A DNA stretch of 64,000 nucleotides from AWTP1-13 sp963775835 (GCA_963775835.1 CAVZKV010000003.1:53154-117153); one strand, 5' to 3'; positions 37,674 through 48,510 are shown, numbered from the stretch's first letter. The notes: generated from the sequence alone by a model not told the origin. Made by a program: numbers and translations.

Positions 37674-38674
37674 GTCCGCTACTCGAAGTGCGGGATCTCC
37701 AAACCCATTTTTTCACAAGAGATGGCGTGGTGCGCGCGGTCGATGGGGTTTCATTCGATCTCAGTCGTGGCGAGACGCTTGGCATAGTCGGCGAGTCCGG
37801 ATGCGGCAAGTCGGTGACGGCATTGTCGATCCTGCGGCTGATCGCGCCGGAGACCGGGCGTATCGTCGGGGGCTCTATTCGCTTCAGCGGACGCGAGCTC
37901 ACCACGCTCTCGAACGAGGAAATGCGTGAGCTGCGCGGCCACAACATCGCGATGATCTTTCAGGAACCGATGACCAGCCTCAACCCCGTGCTCAATATCG
38001 GCACCCAGATCGCCGAGAGCGTGGTGCGGCACCTGCGGCTGCCTTGGCGAGCGGCCCGCGACCGGGCGCGCGAGATGCTCGAATTGGTGCGCATCGCCGA
38101 TCCCAAGCAGCGCCTTGGCGAATATCCGCACCAACTGTCCGGTGGTATGCGTCAACGCGTCATGATCGCCATTGCACTCTGCTGCAACCCGCAAGTGCTT
38201 ATTGCCGACGAGCCGACCACGGCGCTCGACGTCACGATCCAGGCACAGATCCTGCATCTCATGCTGGACCTGAAAGAGAAGCTCGGGACAGCCATCATCC
38301 TGATAACCCACGACCTCGGCATAGTCGCAGAGACCTGCGAGCGCGTTTTCGTCATGTATGCCGGCCGCATGGCAGAGCAGGCGCCGGTGGCCTCCCTGTT
38401 CGCGCAACCCCGGCACCCCTACACGCGCGGGCTGCTCCGGGCGCTGCCGCCCGCCGATATTGGAAGTGATCCAACTGGTGCTCGGCCCCGGCTCACGGAG
38501 ATACCGGGCATTGTACCGGCGCTGACGCAGCCAATTCCTGGCTGCGCTTTCGTCCCGCGCTGCGGCTTTGCTGTCGAGCGGTGTCGTGCATCGCCTCCCG
38601 CGCTGACGGAGGCAGAGGCCTCGCATCTGGTGTCCTGCTGGGAGACCGCCCGTGTGGCGGAGGCAGATGCATGA
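37670..38674 (+). CDS. ABC transporter ATP-binding protein (DppD family)
   Basis: 334 residues, GTG start overlapping the permease stop by four bases. Walker A GESGCGKSVTALS, signature QLSGGMRQRVMIAIAL, Walker B VLIADEPTTALD, H-loop ITHDLGIV. The C-terminal oligopeptide extension with cysteines (PIPGCAFVPRCGFAVERCRA) is present; in homologues these cysteines hold a 4Fe-4S cluster. Its stop overlaps the start of the second ATPase (ATGA), so the two are made as a pair. Confidence 0.93.
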   Translation: MSPLLEVRDLQTHFFTRDGVVRAVDGVSFDLSRGETLGIVGESGCGKSVTALSILRLIAPETGRIVGGSIRFSGRELTTLSNEEMRELRGHNIAMIFQEPMTSLNPVLNIGTQIAESVVRHLRLPWRAARDRAREMLELVRIADPKQRLGEYPHQLSGGMRQRVMIAIALCCNPQVLIADEPTTALDVTIQAQILHLMLDLKEKLGTAIILITHDLGIVAETCERVFVMYAGRMAEQAPVASLFAQPRHPYTRGLLRALPPADIGSDPTGARPRLTEIPGIVPALTQPIPGCAFVPRCGFAVERCRASPPALTEAEASHLVSCWETARVAEADA

Positions 38675-39700
38675 GCGCACCCATCAGCCTCGAGGTCGAG
38701 GATCTCGTCAAACACTTTCCGGTGCGTGGAGGCATGTTGCAGCGTCAGCGCGGCGTAGTGCGCGCCGTGGATGGTGTGAGTTTCTCTATTTCCCGCGGCG
38801 AGACGCTGGGCCTCGTCGGCGAATCGGGCTGCGGCAAGACCACGCTAAGCCGCATGGTGCTGAAGCTGATCGAACCGACGGCCGGCCGAATTCGAACTCG
38901 GCGGCGTTGATGTGACGGGGCTGTCGCCGGGTGCGATGTGGGAACACCGCCGGCGCGTGCAGATCGTGTTCCAGGACCCTTACTCCTCGCTCAACCCGCG
39001 CCTTTCGGCCGGCACCATCGTCGGCGAGCCGCTGGAGAACTTCCGTCTTGCCACGGGCCGCGAGAAGGATCGGCGGGTGGCGGACCTCTTCATCCGTGTG
39101 GGGTTAAGGCCTGAGAGCATGCAGCGCTACGCGCACGAGTTCTCTGGCGGACAGCGCCAGCGGCTCGGCATCGCCAAGGCGCTCTCCGTCAATCCCGACC
39201 TAATCGTGGCCGATGAGCCGGTGTCGGGGCTCGACGTGTCCGTACGCGCGCAGGTGCTGAACCTGATGATCGCACTGCAGGAGGAGCTCAAGATCGCCTA
39301 CCTGTTCGTCAGCCACGACCTCGCCATCGTGCGCCACGTGAGCCACCGCATCGCCGTCATGTATCTTGGGCGCATCGTTGAGCTGGCAGACAAGCGCGCA
39401 CTGTTTGGAAACCCGCTGCACCCCTACACTGAGGCACTGCTGGCGGCCGCACCCGTACCCGATCCGGGTCGGCGGCGCACGAAGCGGATAATCCTCGAGG
39501 GTGACGTGCCGAGCCCAATGCGACCACCGAGTGGCTGCCGTTTCCACACGCGCTGCCCCTATGCCGAGCCGGCATGCCGGGTCACCGACCCGCCGCTTCT
39601 TGAGGTGGCACCCGGCCACCAGGTGGCATGCCTCATGCGGCCAGCAGGCGGTGTTCGGCCACTGGCCCGATCGCGCCGGCCGCAGGATCGGGTACGTTAA
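38671..39700 (+). CDS. ABC transporter ATP-binding protein (DppF family), split by a GANNTC insertion
   Basis: The ATG overlaps the dppD-like stop. Residues up to GRIRT are in one frame; GAACTC at 38894-38899 then shifts it and a TGA follows. Removing one A (GACTC) gives RIRLGGVDVTGLSPGAMW and a 342-residue protein. Walker A GESGCGKTTLSRMV, Q-loop IVFQDPYSSLNPR, signature FSGGQRQRLGIAKAL, Walker B LIVADEPVSGLD and the C-terminal CRFHTRCPYAEPACR are all intact. It completes the five-gene dipeptide-type transporter. Confidence 0.88.
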
Positions 39701-40274
39701 GGGGCAAACCACTGGTCGGAGACGGCGCAAGAAGGACGCGTTGCGTGCGCGGTCTGAGGCTTCACACGCAAGTGCCATCCACTGTTCACGACCTCGAGGT
39801 GTGTCACCGGGTGCGATTCCCAGGACGGTCCCACTGGTTGCCCGTATTGCGCAAGCTAGGTTCACCAGAGAAGGCACGCTTCCGGCATTCCGCCCTGGAA
39901 GGCCAAGAAGCAATCTTAACGGGCTCTACGTCCCGTTTTCGAGCATTTCGCCTTGCTGATTGTTAGGCAGCGACGCTTTTGGACCCTGGTCGTATAAAAA
40001 CTCCGAAAGGGCGTTCACGGAGGGGAATCAGTTCCACCGGCGCCGCGGTTTCCGAGTTGTCTTGCCATTGCTTGCCGGATATTGGGGCTGGAAAAGAAGG
40101 CCGTTCTACGTGTTCTTTACGCCCTAGCGTTTTGACACGGCCAAAGACCCTCATCGGACTCCGCGACGGGTCCTCCCAATGGCGCAATCATTAAATACTC
40201 TTCACAAGCATCGCAGAGCCTTCGACCAGCGATTCCTCAGGGTTTCTACCGCGGCAATCTACAGCTAACACCCG
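39701..40274. other. Intergenic, nothing recognised
   Basis: A minus-strand frame at 39963-40187 (ending PFGVFIRPGSKSVAA) is open but has no recognisable relatives. No terminator with a good T tract was found after the transporter operon. Confidence 0.35.
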
Positions 40275-43200
40275 ATGGCGCTCGGAAGCTTTCTAGCCTT
40301 CCCGTCAAATCGGGTGGGCACGTTGAAAGCATCAGGCATGCTTCGAGAGAAGAGCAGGGGGGCAACGCTCCCCTTCGATGGTCTCTACCAGTCGCACCTT
40401 GGCAGGGTCGGTCTCGCCGTTGCGATTGGCGTCGCCTATTTCATGGCAGCCAGGCTCGGCCTTACCCTTCGCGCCAGCACGGGAACATCGGTGTTCTGGC
40501 CGGCTGCAGGTATCTCTGTTGCCGCATTAATCGTTTGCGGACCCAGTGCTCGGTTCTCGGTGGCGGCCGCCGTAGTGATCGCAACCGTGGCTTCCAATCT
40601 CATGATCGGCAGGAGCACCGGGCTTGCCGTTGCGTTCGCCGTGGTCAATGCGGGCCAGGCGCTTCTCACGACTGGCTTAATTGAGCGATGGTTCGGGAGG
40701 TTATTTAAGCTGGGAGAGGTCTCCCACGTACTTGGGTTCTTGCTCGCGAGCGCCATTGGATCCGCGGTTGCTGCTACGGGCGCGGCAATTGTGGTGGCCC
40801 TTCTCGACGCGACAGTACTACCTTTAACCTTCTGGCGGGTTTGGTTTGGCTCCTGTCTACTGGGCATTATTGCAGTCGCGCCGCTGTTAGTCGGAATTGC
40901 CGAGGCTGTCCGCCACGTGCCACCGCGTGCCGAGCTGTTGGAAGGCATGGTGGGGCTGTCGATGTTGGGCGCATTGAGTGCAATCGCCATTGCACTGCCA
41001 CAAGGGCCATGGTCGACAGCTTTGCCTCTCGCGCTCGTGTTTCCCGTTTTGCTCTGGGTTGCCGTGCGCTGCCGGCCTGCCTTTGCTGCGGCTTCGGCAT
41101 TCATTGTCGCCTCCACCGTCGTCGCGTCCGTAACTTTCGGGATGGGGCATTTCGGAGACGCAACCATCCCCCTTGCGGACCGCGTACTAGCTGCGCAAAC
41201 CATCGTCTTGACAGGCGAAGTGCTGACCCTGGTTCTTGCCGCCTTGTTCGCTGAACGGCGCCGCAATGAATTCGTGCTCGAACGGAGCAGGCAGCGCCTT
41301 CAGCTTGCCCTTGATGGAGCCGAACTGGGTGCATTCAGCGCGGACCTTGCCACCGGTTGTTTTGAATGCGATGCGCGCGCTGCTCAGATTCTTGGGCACA
41401 AAGTACAACCCACAACGATCCGAGAATCGAGTCGTTTTGTCCTTCCCCACGATCGAATCCGCATAGATGCTGTCTTGGCGGAGGCGGAGCGCGCCGACGT
41501 CGTTTGGAATGCTGAATACCGGGTGGCGCACCCAGAAGGCCACCGCCATGCCGGTGAGATAGGCTGGATCGCGGTCGAAGGCTCAATTGTGCGTGATCCA
41601 GAGGGTACCGCGTTGGGATTGCTCGGCGTCATCCGCGACATCACCGATCGCAAGCAGACGGAGCGGGCTCTGGCGGAGCGTAATCTGCAGATGTCGCTAG
41701 CGGGCAAGTCTGCGCGCGTCGGCAGCTACACCTATGATGTCGGCTCGGACTTAATGCAGGTTTCCGAGGGTTATGTGGCCGTCCACGGTTTGCCGGACGG
41801 GACTAACGAGACTAGGCGCAGTGAATGGCGAGCCAGGACGCTACCGGAGGATCTCCCCCGAGTTGAGGCAGTGCGTGAGCAGGCATTCCGCGAGCGGTTG
41901 GGTGAGTACGCTATCGAGTATCGAATTGTTCGCTCCAACGGCGAGGTTCGATGGATCGAGTCGCGCAGTTTCATTTCATATGATGGTGAAGGGCGCCCCG
42001 AACGAGTGGTCGGCGTCAACTTCGACATCACGGAGCGCATAAAAGCTACGCAGGTTGCCCAGCGGCTCGCTTCGATCGTCGAAGTCTTCAGACGATGCGA
42101 TCGTAAGTAAGGATCTCAATGGCGTCGTTGTGACTTGGAACCAAAGTGCGGAACGGCTGTTTGGTTATTCAGCCGACGAAGTTATCGGCAAGCGAATTTT
42201 GTTCCTGATTCCGACCGATCGCCAGCATGAAGAACTATCAATCCTGGAACGCATTCGGTCAGGCAAACCAATCAACAACTTCGAAACGGTCCGCCGTCAC
42301 AAGAATGGAGCGTTAGTTGACATCTCGCTTACGGTTTCGCCGTTGCGCAATACCGCAGGGGTAGTCGTTGGCGTTTCCAAGATTGCACGCGACATCAGCG
42401 ACCGTAAGAAAGCCGAGGCGGTTCTGGCCGAGCGCACAATGCAGCTCGCCATTGCAGGAAGGGCCGCCCTCGTTGGCAGCTTCGCCTACGATGTCGACAC
42501 GGAAAGGTTGCAACTTTCTCCAGGTTACGCCGCCATTCACGGCTTCCCAGATGGAACCACAGAGATTGCGCGCACCGAATGGCTGGCAGGTGTGCACCCT
42601 GAGGACCGCGAGCGATGGGAAGCACTTCGGAGCCGCGCCCACCAAGAGCAATGGTCGGAGTATAGTGGGGAGTATCGAATTGTTCGCTCGGGAGGCGAGA
42701 TTCGCTGGATCGAGGCGCGGGTGTTCCTTTCGTACGCTAGTGACGGTCGGCCGCAGCGGGCGGTAGGCGTTGACATCGACGTCACCGCGCGCAAACGCGC
42801 AGACGAACAACAGCGTACACTAAATGCTGAGCTCGACCATCGTGTGAAGAATGTGCTCGCTACCGTCAGCGCTATCATCACCCAGCCACCGAAGGCTGGG
42901 AGCTCGCTGGCGGACTTCGTGGCTGGGCTCGATGGCCGCATAAAATCGTTGGCCAGGACCCATGAACTGCTGAGTGAGAACCAATGGCAGGACGTATCGC
43001 TTAAAGACATCATTCAACGCGAAATTGCGCCCTATGCAGCGGGCAACGCGACGCTTCTTGGTCCAGGCGTGACGCTGAAAGCCGAAGCCGCTCAGGCGCT
43101 CGCGACAGTGCTTCACGAGCTGGCCACCAATGCCGCAAAATATGGAGCGTTTTCCAAGCCGAGCGGTCAACTGATCGTCCGCTGGTGTTGGCTACGCCAT

Positions 43201-43461
43201 GGTAATGGGTCCCATGGTTGGGTCGCCATCCAATGGCAGGAATCCGGCGGCCCCGCTGTTTCAACACCAAGTCAATTTGGTTATGGGACCAGCATAGTTC
43301 GTGAGCTCATTCCATTCGAACTCGGCGGCACGGTTGACCTCGCCTTCGCAAGCGACGGCCTCCAGTGTCGGTTGGAAATTCCGTCTGAATGGATCACCGG
43401 AACCGAAACGCTAAAAACTCATTTGGCAGGAGATTCGTCACAAACCGCTCTTTGGAATTGA
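40275..43461 (+). CDS. MASE1-multi-PAS HWE-family histidine kinase (split by a GANNTC insertion)
   Basis: About 1061 residues when GAAGTC at 42081-42086 is read as GANTC, giving IVESSDDAIVSKDLNGVV, a PAS start. Domains in order: MASE1 membrane sensor (about 45-335, eight helices, GLTLRASTGTSVFWPAAGIS), PAS (350-465), PAS (470-590), PAS (600-720), PAS (725-840), then an HWE kinase core. The phospho-acceptor is the His of LDHRVKNVLATV; the N box is LHELATNAAKYGAF and the diagnostic WxE lies in IQWQESGG. No receiver domain or response regulator is adjacent, so it is an orphan. The start could also be the ATG at 40341. Confidence 0.88.
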
Positions 43462-44576
43462 GCGTCATGTGTTGCGAGTCCATTTGTTTATGCGCGTCCA
43501 CCGATCGAGGTGCGGACAGGTAACCTACGTATTGGTCGTTCGGCACTGTTCTCATCATTTCCGCTAGTCGGAACCCGGGCGGGTACCGATCATCTTGTCC
43601 GCTTACTTGGGTAAGGCCGAAACCCTGCCTCGTGCAATCGGTTGGGCGAGAGTGGATAAGGAACTGGTGAAAGAAGAGCACCGGCGCGGGCGCGAGCAAT
43701 TGGCGCCGTTATCATTTGTCATCGTGGCGCAAGGCACAAAGCCGACGATCTCCAACTCCTCCCCTGGGGGAAATACCGATCTGTCGGAACCGACCGCTAA
43801 GATGTGTGACGCAACCGCGGCAAGCACCATACCGAGCCTCGCATCGACGCTATCGTCCAGATGTTGATCCTCCAAGCGCCCTGCGAGGCGATTGTATCGG
43901 CTCCGATCCAAGCCCAGCGGCATGCCGGGCATCCACGTGTCTCGAACCGCGAACGGATGCAGAATTGATTTTAGTGACACCCTGCTTACCCTTTGCTAGC
44001 ATGCTAAACATAAGGCGACTGGTCTCCGTCCGATGAGCGCGATGCCTCCCGCCGCGCATGAGCGAAAAGTGGGACACGACGCTCGGGCCTGCCGCCCGCG
44101 ACTTGCTCGCAAGAGCCGAAGCCGACAGGGCTCGCCTTGGGAGGACTCCAATGTATTGGCATCTTCGGGCCTCTGACGACATATTCCGAATGACTCGCGA
44201 AGGCCGACATCACCCGAATGTCGTCGTGGGCGCAGGGCAACGAGCCTGCGCGCCTACTCGATAAGGTTGGTTTGACAGACCTCGCGGTGACCCCGCGTCG
44301 TCGCGTCCTGCCGCCGTCTGCTTCCGTCAAGCAAGCTCTCTCCACCACGGCAGCGGTAGGCCTGCGATTTCGGCACGGTTGAACCATCCGTTCACTCGGA
44401 AAGGCCCTCATGCGTTCCGGTGTCTGGATTGCGAATGCATTTGCGGCTCCGGCAGCCGTTGCGGCTGATCCATACCCCGAGCACTTTCGCCGCCGCGCCC
44501 TCGAAGACATCGGGGCCAATTTCATCGTGATCAAGGTGTCCGAAAGAGGTCCACTGAGCAAAAAGGGAGATTTGCC
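43462..44576. other. 1.1 kb without a recognisable gene
   Basis: The minus strand at 43603-43980 has a protein-like frame (LGMVLAAVASHILAVGSDRS) and the plus strand at 44410-44560 another (RRRALEDIGANFIVIKVSER). Neither matches a family I know and both look like fragments. The GGGAGA ribosome-binding site of the next gene is at its end. Confidence 0.35.
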
Positions 44577-45554
44577 ATGGGTAGAGGAAGAACGCTACTT
44601 GGTTGCTTTGTTTTCGCGCTCGCGGCAGCTGGAAGTGGGGCGGATTCTGCCGAGGACGCTGGCAGTTACCCCTCAAGGCCCGTAACGGTGGTCATTCCCA
44701 CGGCAGCCAGCGTGTCCGGCGACATTCTCATGCGCGCCTTCGCCGACGCAGTCAGCAAGCAGCTAGGCCACCCGATCGTCGTCGACAACAAGCCAGGCGG
44801 CAGCGGCGCGCTCGCTGCTGCCTACGTGGCGAGCGCAAAACCCGACGGCTACACGCTCTTGAACATCACTATTCCGATCTACCGTGTCCCCTTCATGCAG
44901 ACAACGTCCTACGACCCGGTCAAGGATTTCACACCGATAATCCTGCTCGGTGGCTACACGCTCGGCGGCGTCGTGAAGGCCGATGGTCCATTCAAGGAAT
45001 GGAAAGATGTGCTCGAGTTCTCGAAGGCCCATCCTGGGCGCTTCACCTACACCACTGTTGGTCCGCAGACGACCAATGCCATCGCCATGGAGACGATGGC
45101 ACGCCGCTCGGGCGTCCAGTTCACTCACGTCCCGGGCAAGGGTGGCGGCGAAGGTATTGCCGCGGTCCTCGGCGGTCACGTCCACGCCATGGTGGAAAGC
45201 CCCGCTTGGGCGGCACTCGTCGCCAGCGGAGAGATGCGACTACTGTTCTTGCTCAACTTGGAGCGCAGCAAGAAATGGCCGAACGTGCCGACCATCAGAG
45301 AGTTGGGCTACGACTACACCTTCGACTCCCCCTATGGCGTTGTAGGGCCCAAGGGCCTAGACCCAGCCATCGTGAAGAAGCTGCACGATGCGTTCAAGAA
45401 GGCCTACGACGACCCGAAGGTGATCGAAACCTACGACAAGTTCGACTTCGTTCGCCGATACATGAACACTGAGGACTACGCGAAGTTCGTGCCCAAGTTA
45501 GCCGCAGAGGAACGGGCGTCGATGGAGCGGCTCGGATTTGCCCGAAAGGAGTGA
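44577..45554 (+). CDS. Tripartite tricarboxylate transporter substrate-binding protein (TctC/Bug family)
   Basis: 325 residues; GGGAGA precedes the ATG by six bases. After the signal peptide (LLGCFVFALAAAGSGADSAE) it reads YPSRPVTVVIPTAASVSGD, NKPGGSGALAAAYVASAKPD and FTPIILLGGYTLGG, the standard Bug opening. Bug proteins bind carboxylates such as citrate, terephthalate or nicotinate. No TctA/TctB membrane genes are in the window, which is common for this expanded family of orphan receptors. Confidence 0.92.
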   Translation: MGRGRTLLGCFVFALAAAGSGADSAEDAGSYPSRPVTVVIPTAASVSGDILMRAFADAVSKQLGHPIVVDNKPGGSGALAAAYVASAKPDGYTLLNITIPIYRVPFMQTTSYDPVKDFTPIILLGGYTLGGVVKADGPFKEWKDVLEFSKAHPGRFTYTTVGPQTTNAIAMETMARRSGVQFTHVPGKGGGEGIAAVLGGHVHAMVESPAWAALVASGEMRLLFLLNLERSKKWPNVPTIRELGYDYTFDSPYGVVGPKGLDPAIVKKLHDAFKKAYDDPKVIETYDKFDFVRRYMNTEDYAKFVPKLAAEERASMERLGFARKE

Positions 45555-45718
45555 CTATGAAATAGCGCTTTCGCGCAAGGCCGTCGTGCTGGAGTAGTGC
45601 TTCGAAAACAGGCGACAGAGCAAGTCTACTTTCTTTTCAGTGGCGTTGCTGCACCTGTGAGGGAAATGCGGTCGGCCTGGTGGCGTACGGTAGTGCGGCC
45701 CTCTTATGAGCTCGAGAG

Positions 45719-46678
45719 CTAGCCAACCCGCAGCACGGCCTTGCCAAGATATTTGCGGTCGACTAATTGCTGGGCGATTTTGCTGATCTCGGTCCACGGA
45801 GCCTCAATCTCGATTTGCGGCAAAAGCAGCTTCTGCTGGACTTGGCGCAACAAGACGGAAAGTCCCTCGCCCGCTGGCTCTACTCGCATGAGCTCGTCGA
45901 ATAGGATCAGGCCATAAAGCTTGACGCCTCCTTGGCGGAAGAAGATGCCGCTCTCGATGGTGCTGTTCGGGGCTTCCGAGACCCCAAACGTCACACACGT
46001 TCCTGCCGTGCGTAGCATGGTCAGTGCAGCGGCGAGAGTTGTGCCGCCCACGGAATCGAGGATCAAATCGTAAGGACCAGATGCGCGCGCAGCCTCTAAG
46101 GTTGCTCCGATCACGACGCCGCCCGTGCAGGATTTTACGACCGCATCGCGCTGGTCTTCGCGCCGGACATGGCCGTACACGATCGCACCGGAGGCTTTTG
46201 CAAGCTGAACCGCTAGATGACCGACGCCTCCGCTGGCGCCGTCGATTAACACCTTTCTGCCGAGAAGTAGGCCCCCTTTGCGCAGCGCATGCAGCGCGGT
46301 GAGGCCAGCCACAGGCAAGGTCGCCGCTTGTGCCTCAGTGACACCTTCCGGGATTTCGGCCAGCGATACGGACGGAGCGCGGATCCGTTCGGCCCAGGCA
46401 CCCGACGCTAACATACCGACAACCCGTGCTCCGATCTTCGGGCCACTGCCCTGGGCGACTGCGTCCTCGACAATACCGGTGAAATCCCAGCCCGGACGCC
46501 AGCCGTCCTCGGCGGCCATTAGCGCGCGCTTGACCTCGCCGCGATTGAGGGAGATCGCGGTGACCCGGACTGTGACATCGGTCGGGTTTTTCGCCTGAAT
46601 CGGTACCGGCGAGAGCCGGAGTTTACCGGGAAAGTTGCTGTCGACCACGACGGCGCGCGTCTGTTCGGCTGTCGGCAT
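45719..46678 (-). CDS. Zinc-free quinone oxidoreductase (MDR family)
   Basis: 319 residues. The N-terminal GroES-like domain shows RVTAISLNRGEVKRAL and WDFTGIV; the cofactor motif is VLIDGASGGVGHLAVQLAKA, typical of NADPH binding, and the C-terminus is DRKYLGKAVLRVG. Structural-zinc cysteines are absent. It differs clearly from the paralogue at 10239-11165. It is convergent with the TctC-type gene and transcribed alone. Confidence 0.9.
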   Translation of the reverse strand: MPTAEQTRAVVVDSNFPGKLRLSPVPIQAKNPTDVTVRVTAISLNRGEVKRALMAAEDGWRPGWDFTGIVEDAVAQGSGPKIGARVVGMLASGAWAERIRAPSVSLAEIPEGVTEAQAATLPVAGLTALHALRKGGLLLGRKVLIDGASGGVGHLAVQLAKASGAIVYGHVRREDQRDAVVKSCTGGVVIGATLEAARASGPYDLILDSVGGTTLAAALTMLRTAGTCVTFGVSEAPNSTIESGIFFRQGGVKLYGLILFDELMRVEPAGEGLSVLLRQVQQKLLLPQIEIEAPWTEISKIAQQLVDRKYLGKAVLRVG

Positions 46679-47061
46679 GTCAGGCGTCCTTCCTGCATTG
46701 TTGATTGCGGGACCTCGCGCATGGATTCATAGAACGCATCGCGAGCACTATCGCCGTTGCGCGAAGATGATCGAACCAGTCCCGATCGACCATGATCGGA
46801 CGCAAGTCCATCCCCGCCAGCCTCCGAGGTGAACGGTAGCGCCGGGAGGGCAGGGCGTCCATGATGGATTGCCCGTCGGGCTCGGATCTCGATCCGGCTT
46901 GCGCGCGATCTACTGCCATTGGTTCTGTTCGAGCCTATACACTTGCTGACATAGATACAGGATGTCCAAGTCCGTCAGAATTTGCGATCTGCACGTCCGA
47001 AATTGAAGGGACTTCTGTCGTCTCGCGAGGCAGGCAGAGCCGCCGCGCTCTGCCACGCAGG
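46679..47061. other. Intergenic, nothing recognised
   Basis: No supported gene between the oxidoreductase start and the integrase relic II. Confidence 0.4.
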
Positions 47062-47160
47062 TTAGATGTCGATTTTCTCCGCAATTTCGATGGCGTCATC
47101 GACCTTGATGCCGAGCTAACGAACGGTGTTCGCGATCTTCGTCTGAAGATTATCTGTCCG
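47062..47160 (-). pseudogene. Tyrosine recombinase C-terminal relic II
   Basis: The minus strand reads RTDNLQTKIANTVR-stop-LGIKVDDAIEIAEKIDI. The catalytic tyrosine codon is an amber (47116-47118) and the GH box between NLQ and TKI (normally RAVQLLLGH) is deleted. The sequence is close to relic I (28734-28966), whose stop lies in the same TTAGATGTCGATTT context. No N-terminal part is visible upstream. Confidence 0.65.
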
Positions 47161-47228
47161 TCGGCGCGAAGATCGATGTGGTTGATGTGAAGGTCAGCGC
47201 AATCGATCAACGTAAAGCGAGTTGCGGC

Positions 47229-47903
47229 TTACTCGTCCCCCGGAACGCCGAAGGTCGGAGCGAACGATGGATCGATAGCCCGGGTTACGTAGGCCTCGAG
47301 CTGCGGTTCGTACAACGCCCATAGGCGCTCGAGATCGGCGATCGGGTCTGCGTCTGACCAGTCCACCCGGAGGTTGGCCACGGGCCAGGACACGTCGCGC
47401 ACGATGAGGAGGCCAGATGAGTGGACCGGCCCTTCCTCGCCTCCGGCATCGACTCCTGCGCGCATGGCGGCGAGTAGTCGGCCGCCGAGAGCTCCAGTCG
47501 AGCCGACGAAGGTAGAAAGCATGCGCTCCGGTACCACCTTACTCCTCAACATATTGCCGGCTGCAGCCGCGCTTTCTCCTTCGGCGGCGGCATATATCCC
47601 GAGTGTCTTGCTGCCGGAGAACACACCTGTGCGTCCGAGTGCATCGACGGCGAGGAGCTGGCGAAACGTGATGTGGGCCGCCGATTCAGCCACGATGCGC
47701 ACCGCCTCTGGTGCCGTCGCACCGAGCGCCATGAGGTCGAGAAGCCTGGGCCCGAGCGTCGGATCGGTGATGTTCTGGCTTCCGACGGCGCCAACTTGGG
47801 CGCGTGCATAGGCACAGCGTGCGGCGACCGCGGGTGAGGAAGATGAGACGGCAATGCCCAGCATTCCAGTGCGCGCGCAACGCGCGGCGATCGAGAAGGT
47901 CAT
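47229..47903 (-). CDS. DUF1028 family protein (Ntn-hydrolase-like)
   Basis: 224 residues from the ATG at 47903; a longer frame upstream overlaps the RidA gene and is rejected. It starts TFSIAARCARTGMLGIAVSS and has CAYARAQVGAVGSQNITDP, ITFRQLLAVDALGRTGVFSG and GNMLRSKVVPERMLSTFVG, matching DUF1028, thought to have an Ntn-hydrolase-like fold. It starts eight bases after the RidA stop on the same strand, so the two are an operon. Confidence 0.88.
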   Translation of the reverse strand: MTFSIAARCARTGMLGIAVSSSSPAVAARCAYARAQVGAVGSQNITDPTLGPRLLDLMALGATAPEAVRIVAESAAHITFRQLLAVDALGRTGVFSGSKTLGIYAAAEGESAAAAGNMLRSKVVPERMLSTFVGSTGALGGRLLAAMRAGVDAGGEEGPVHSSGLLIVRDVSWPVANLRVDWSDADPIADLERLWALYEPQLEAYVTRAIDPSFAPTFGVPGDE

Positions 47904-47911
47904 GTCACGCC

Positions 47912-48325
47912 TCAATCCGGAATGACAGCTATCGCGTCCACCTCTACCAGCCATTCCGGCCGGGCCAGTGCCGAGACGACGATCCCGGTCGAGACCGGAA
48001 ACACGCCTTTGAGGTGCCCGCCGACAACACGATAGACAGCTTCCCGGTAACGTGGGTCGATAATGTATATCGTGATCTTGCAAATGTGCTGGAGCGACGA
48101 GCCCGCCTCCTCGAGCAGCATCTTGATGTTCTTCATGGCCTGGTCGGCCTGAGCTGCCACGTCGCCGATTCCAATACTCTTCGAAGTCTCGAGGTCTTGG
48201 CCGATCTGCCCGCGCACGAAGACCATCGTGCCCTTAGCAACAACCACCTGGCAAAGGTCGTTGTCGAGCCTTTGCTCGGGGTAAGTGTCCTTGGTATTGA
48301 ACTTGCGTACTCGCTGGTGTGCCAT
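47912..48325 (-). CDS. RidA/YjgF-family protein
   Basis: 137 residues starting MAHQRVRKFNTKDTYPEQRL. Conserved features are VFVRGQIGQDLETSKSIGIG, AAQADQAMKNIKMLLEEAGS and KITIYIIDPRYREAVYRV. The RidA arginine expected near residue 105 corresponds to the RYREAVYRV region, where I cannot pin it with certainty. RidA proteins hydrolyse reactive enamine/imine intermediates; paralogues beside amidohydrolase-like genes often act in small catabolic pathways. It is the first gene of a pair with DUF1028. Confidence 0.88.
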   Translation of the reverse strand: MAHQRVRKFNTKDTYPEQRLDNDLCQVVVAKGTMVFVRGQIGQDLETSKSIGIGDVAAQADQAMKNIKMLLEEAGSSLQHICKITIYIIDPRYREAVYRVVGGHLKGVFPVSTGIVVSALARPEWLVEVDAIAVIPD

Positions 48326-48510
48326 TTGGTCCCCTTCGGATCAGGCTTCGAAGCTGTCGGCCTCGCGGCCCGTATTGAGCGTCGGGATGCTGAAATTTAT
48401 CGAGTGTATCGGTTTTATCCGAGCGCATGCGCTTTTCTTAAGACCGATGCCGTAGTCGACGAATTGCTGCGTCTGTCGCACAGCGGAGCGGCCTGCATTC
48501 TTGCGGGCAA

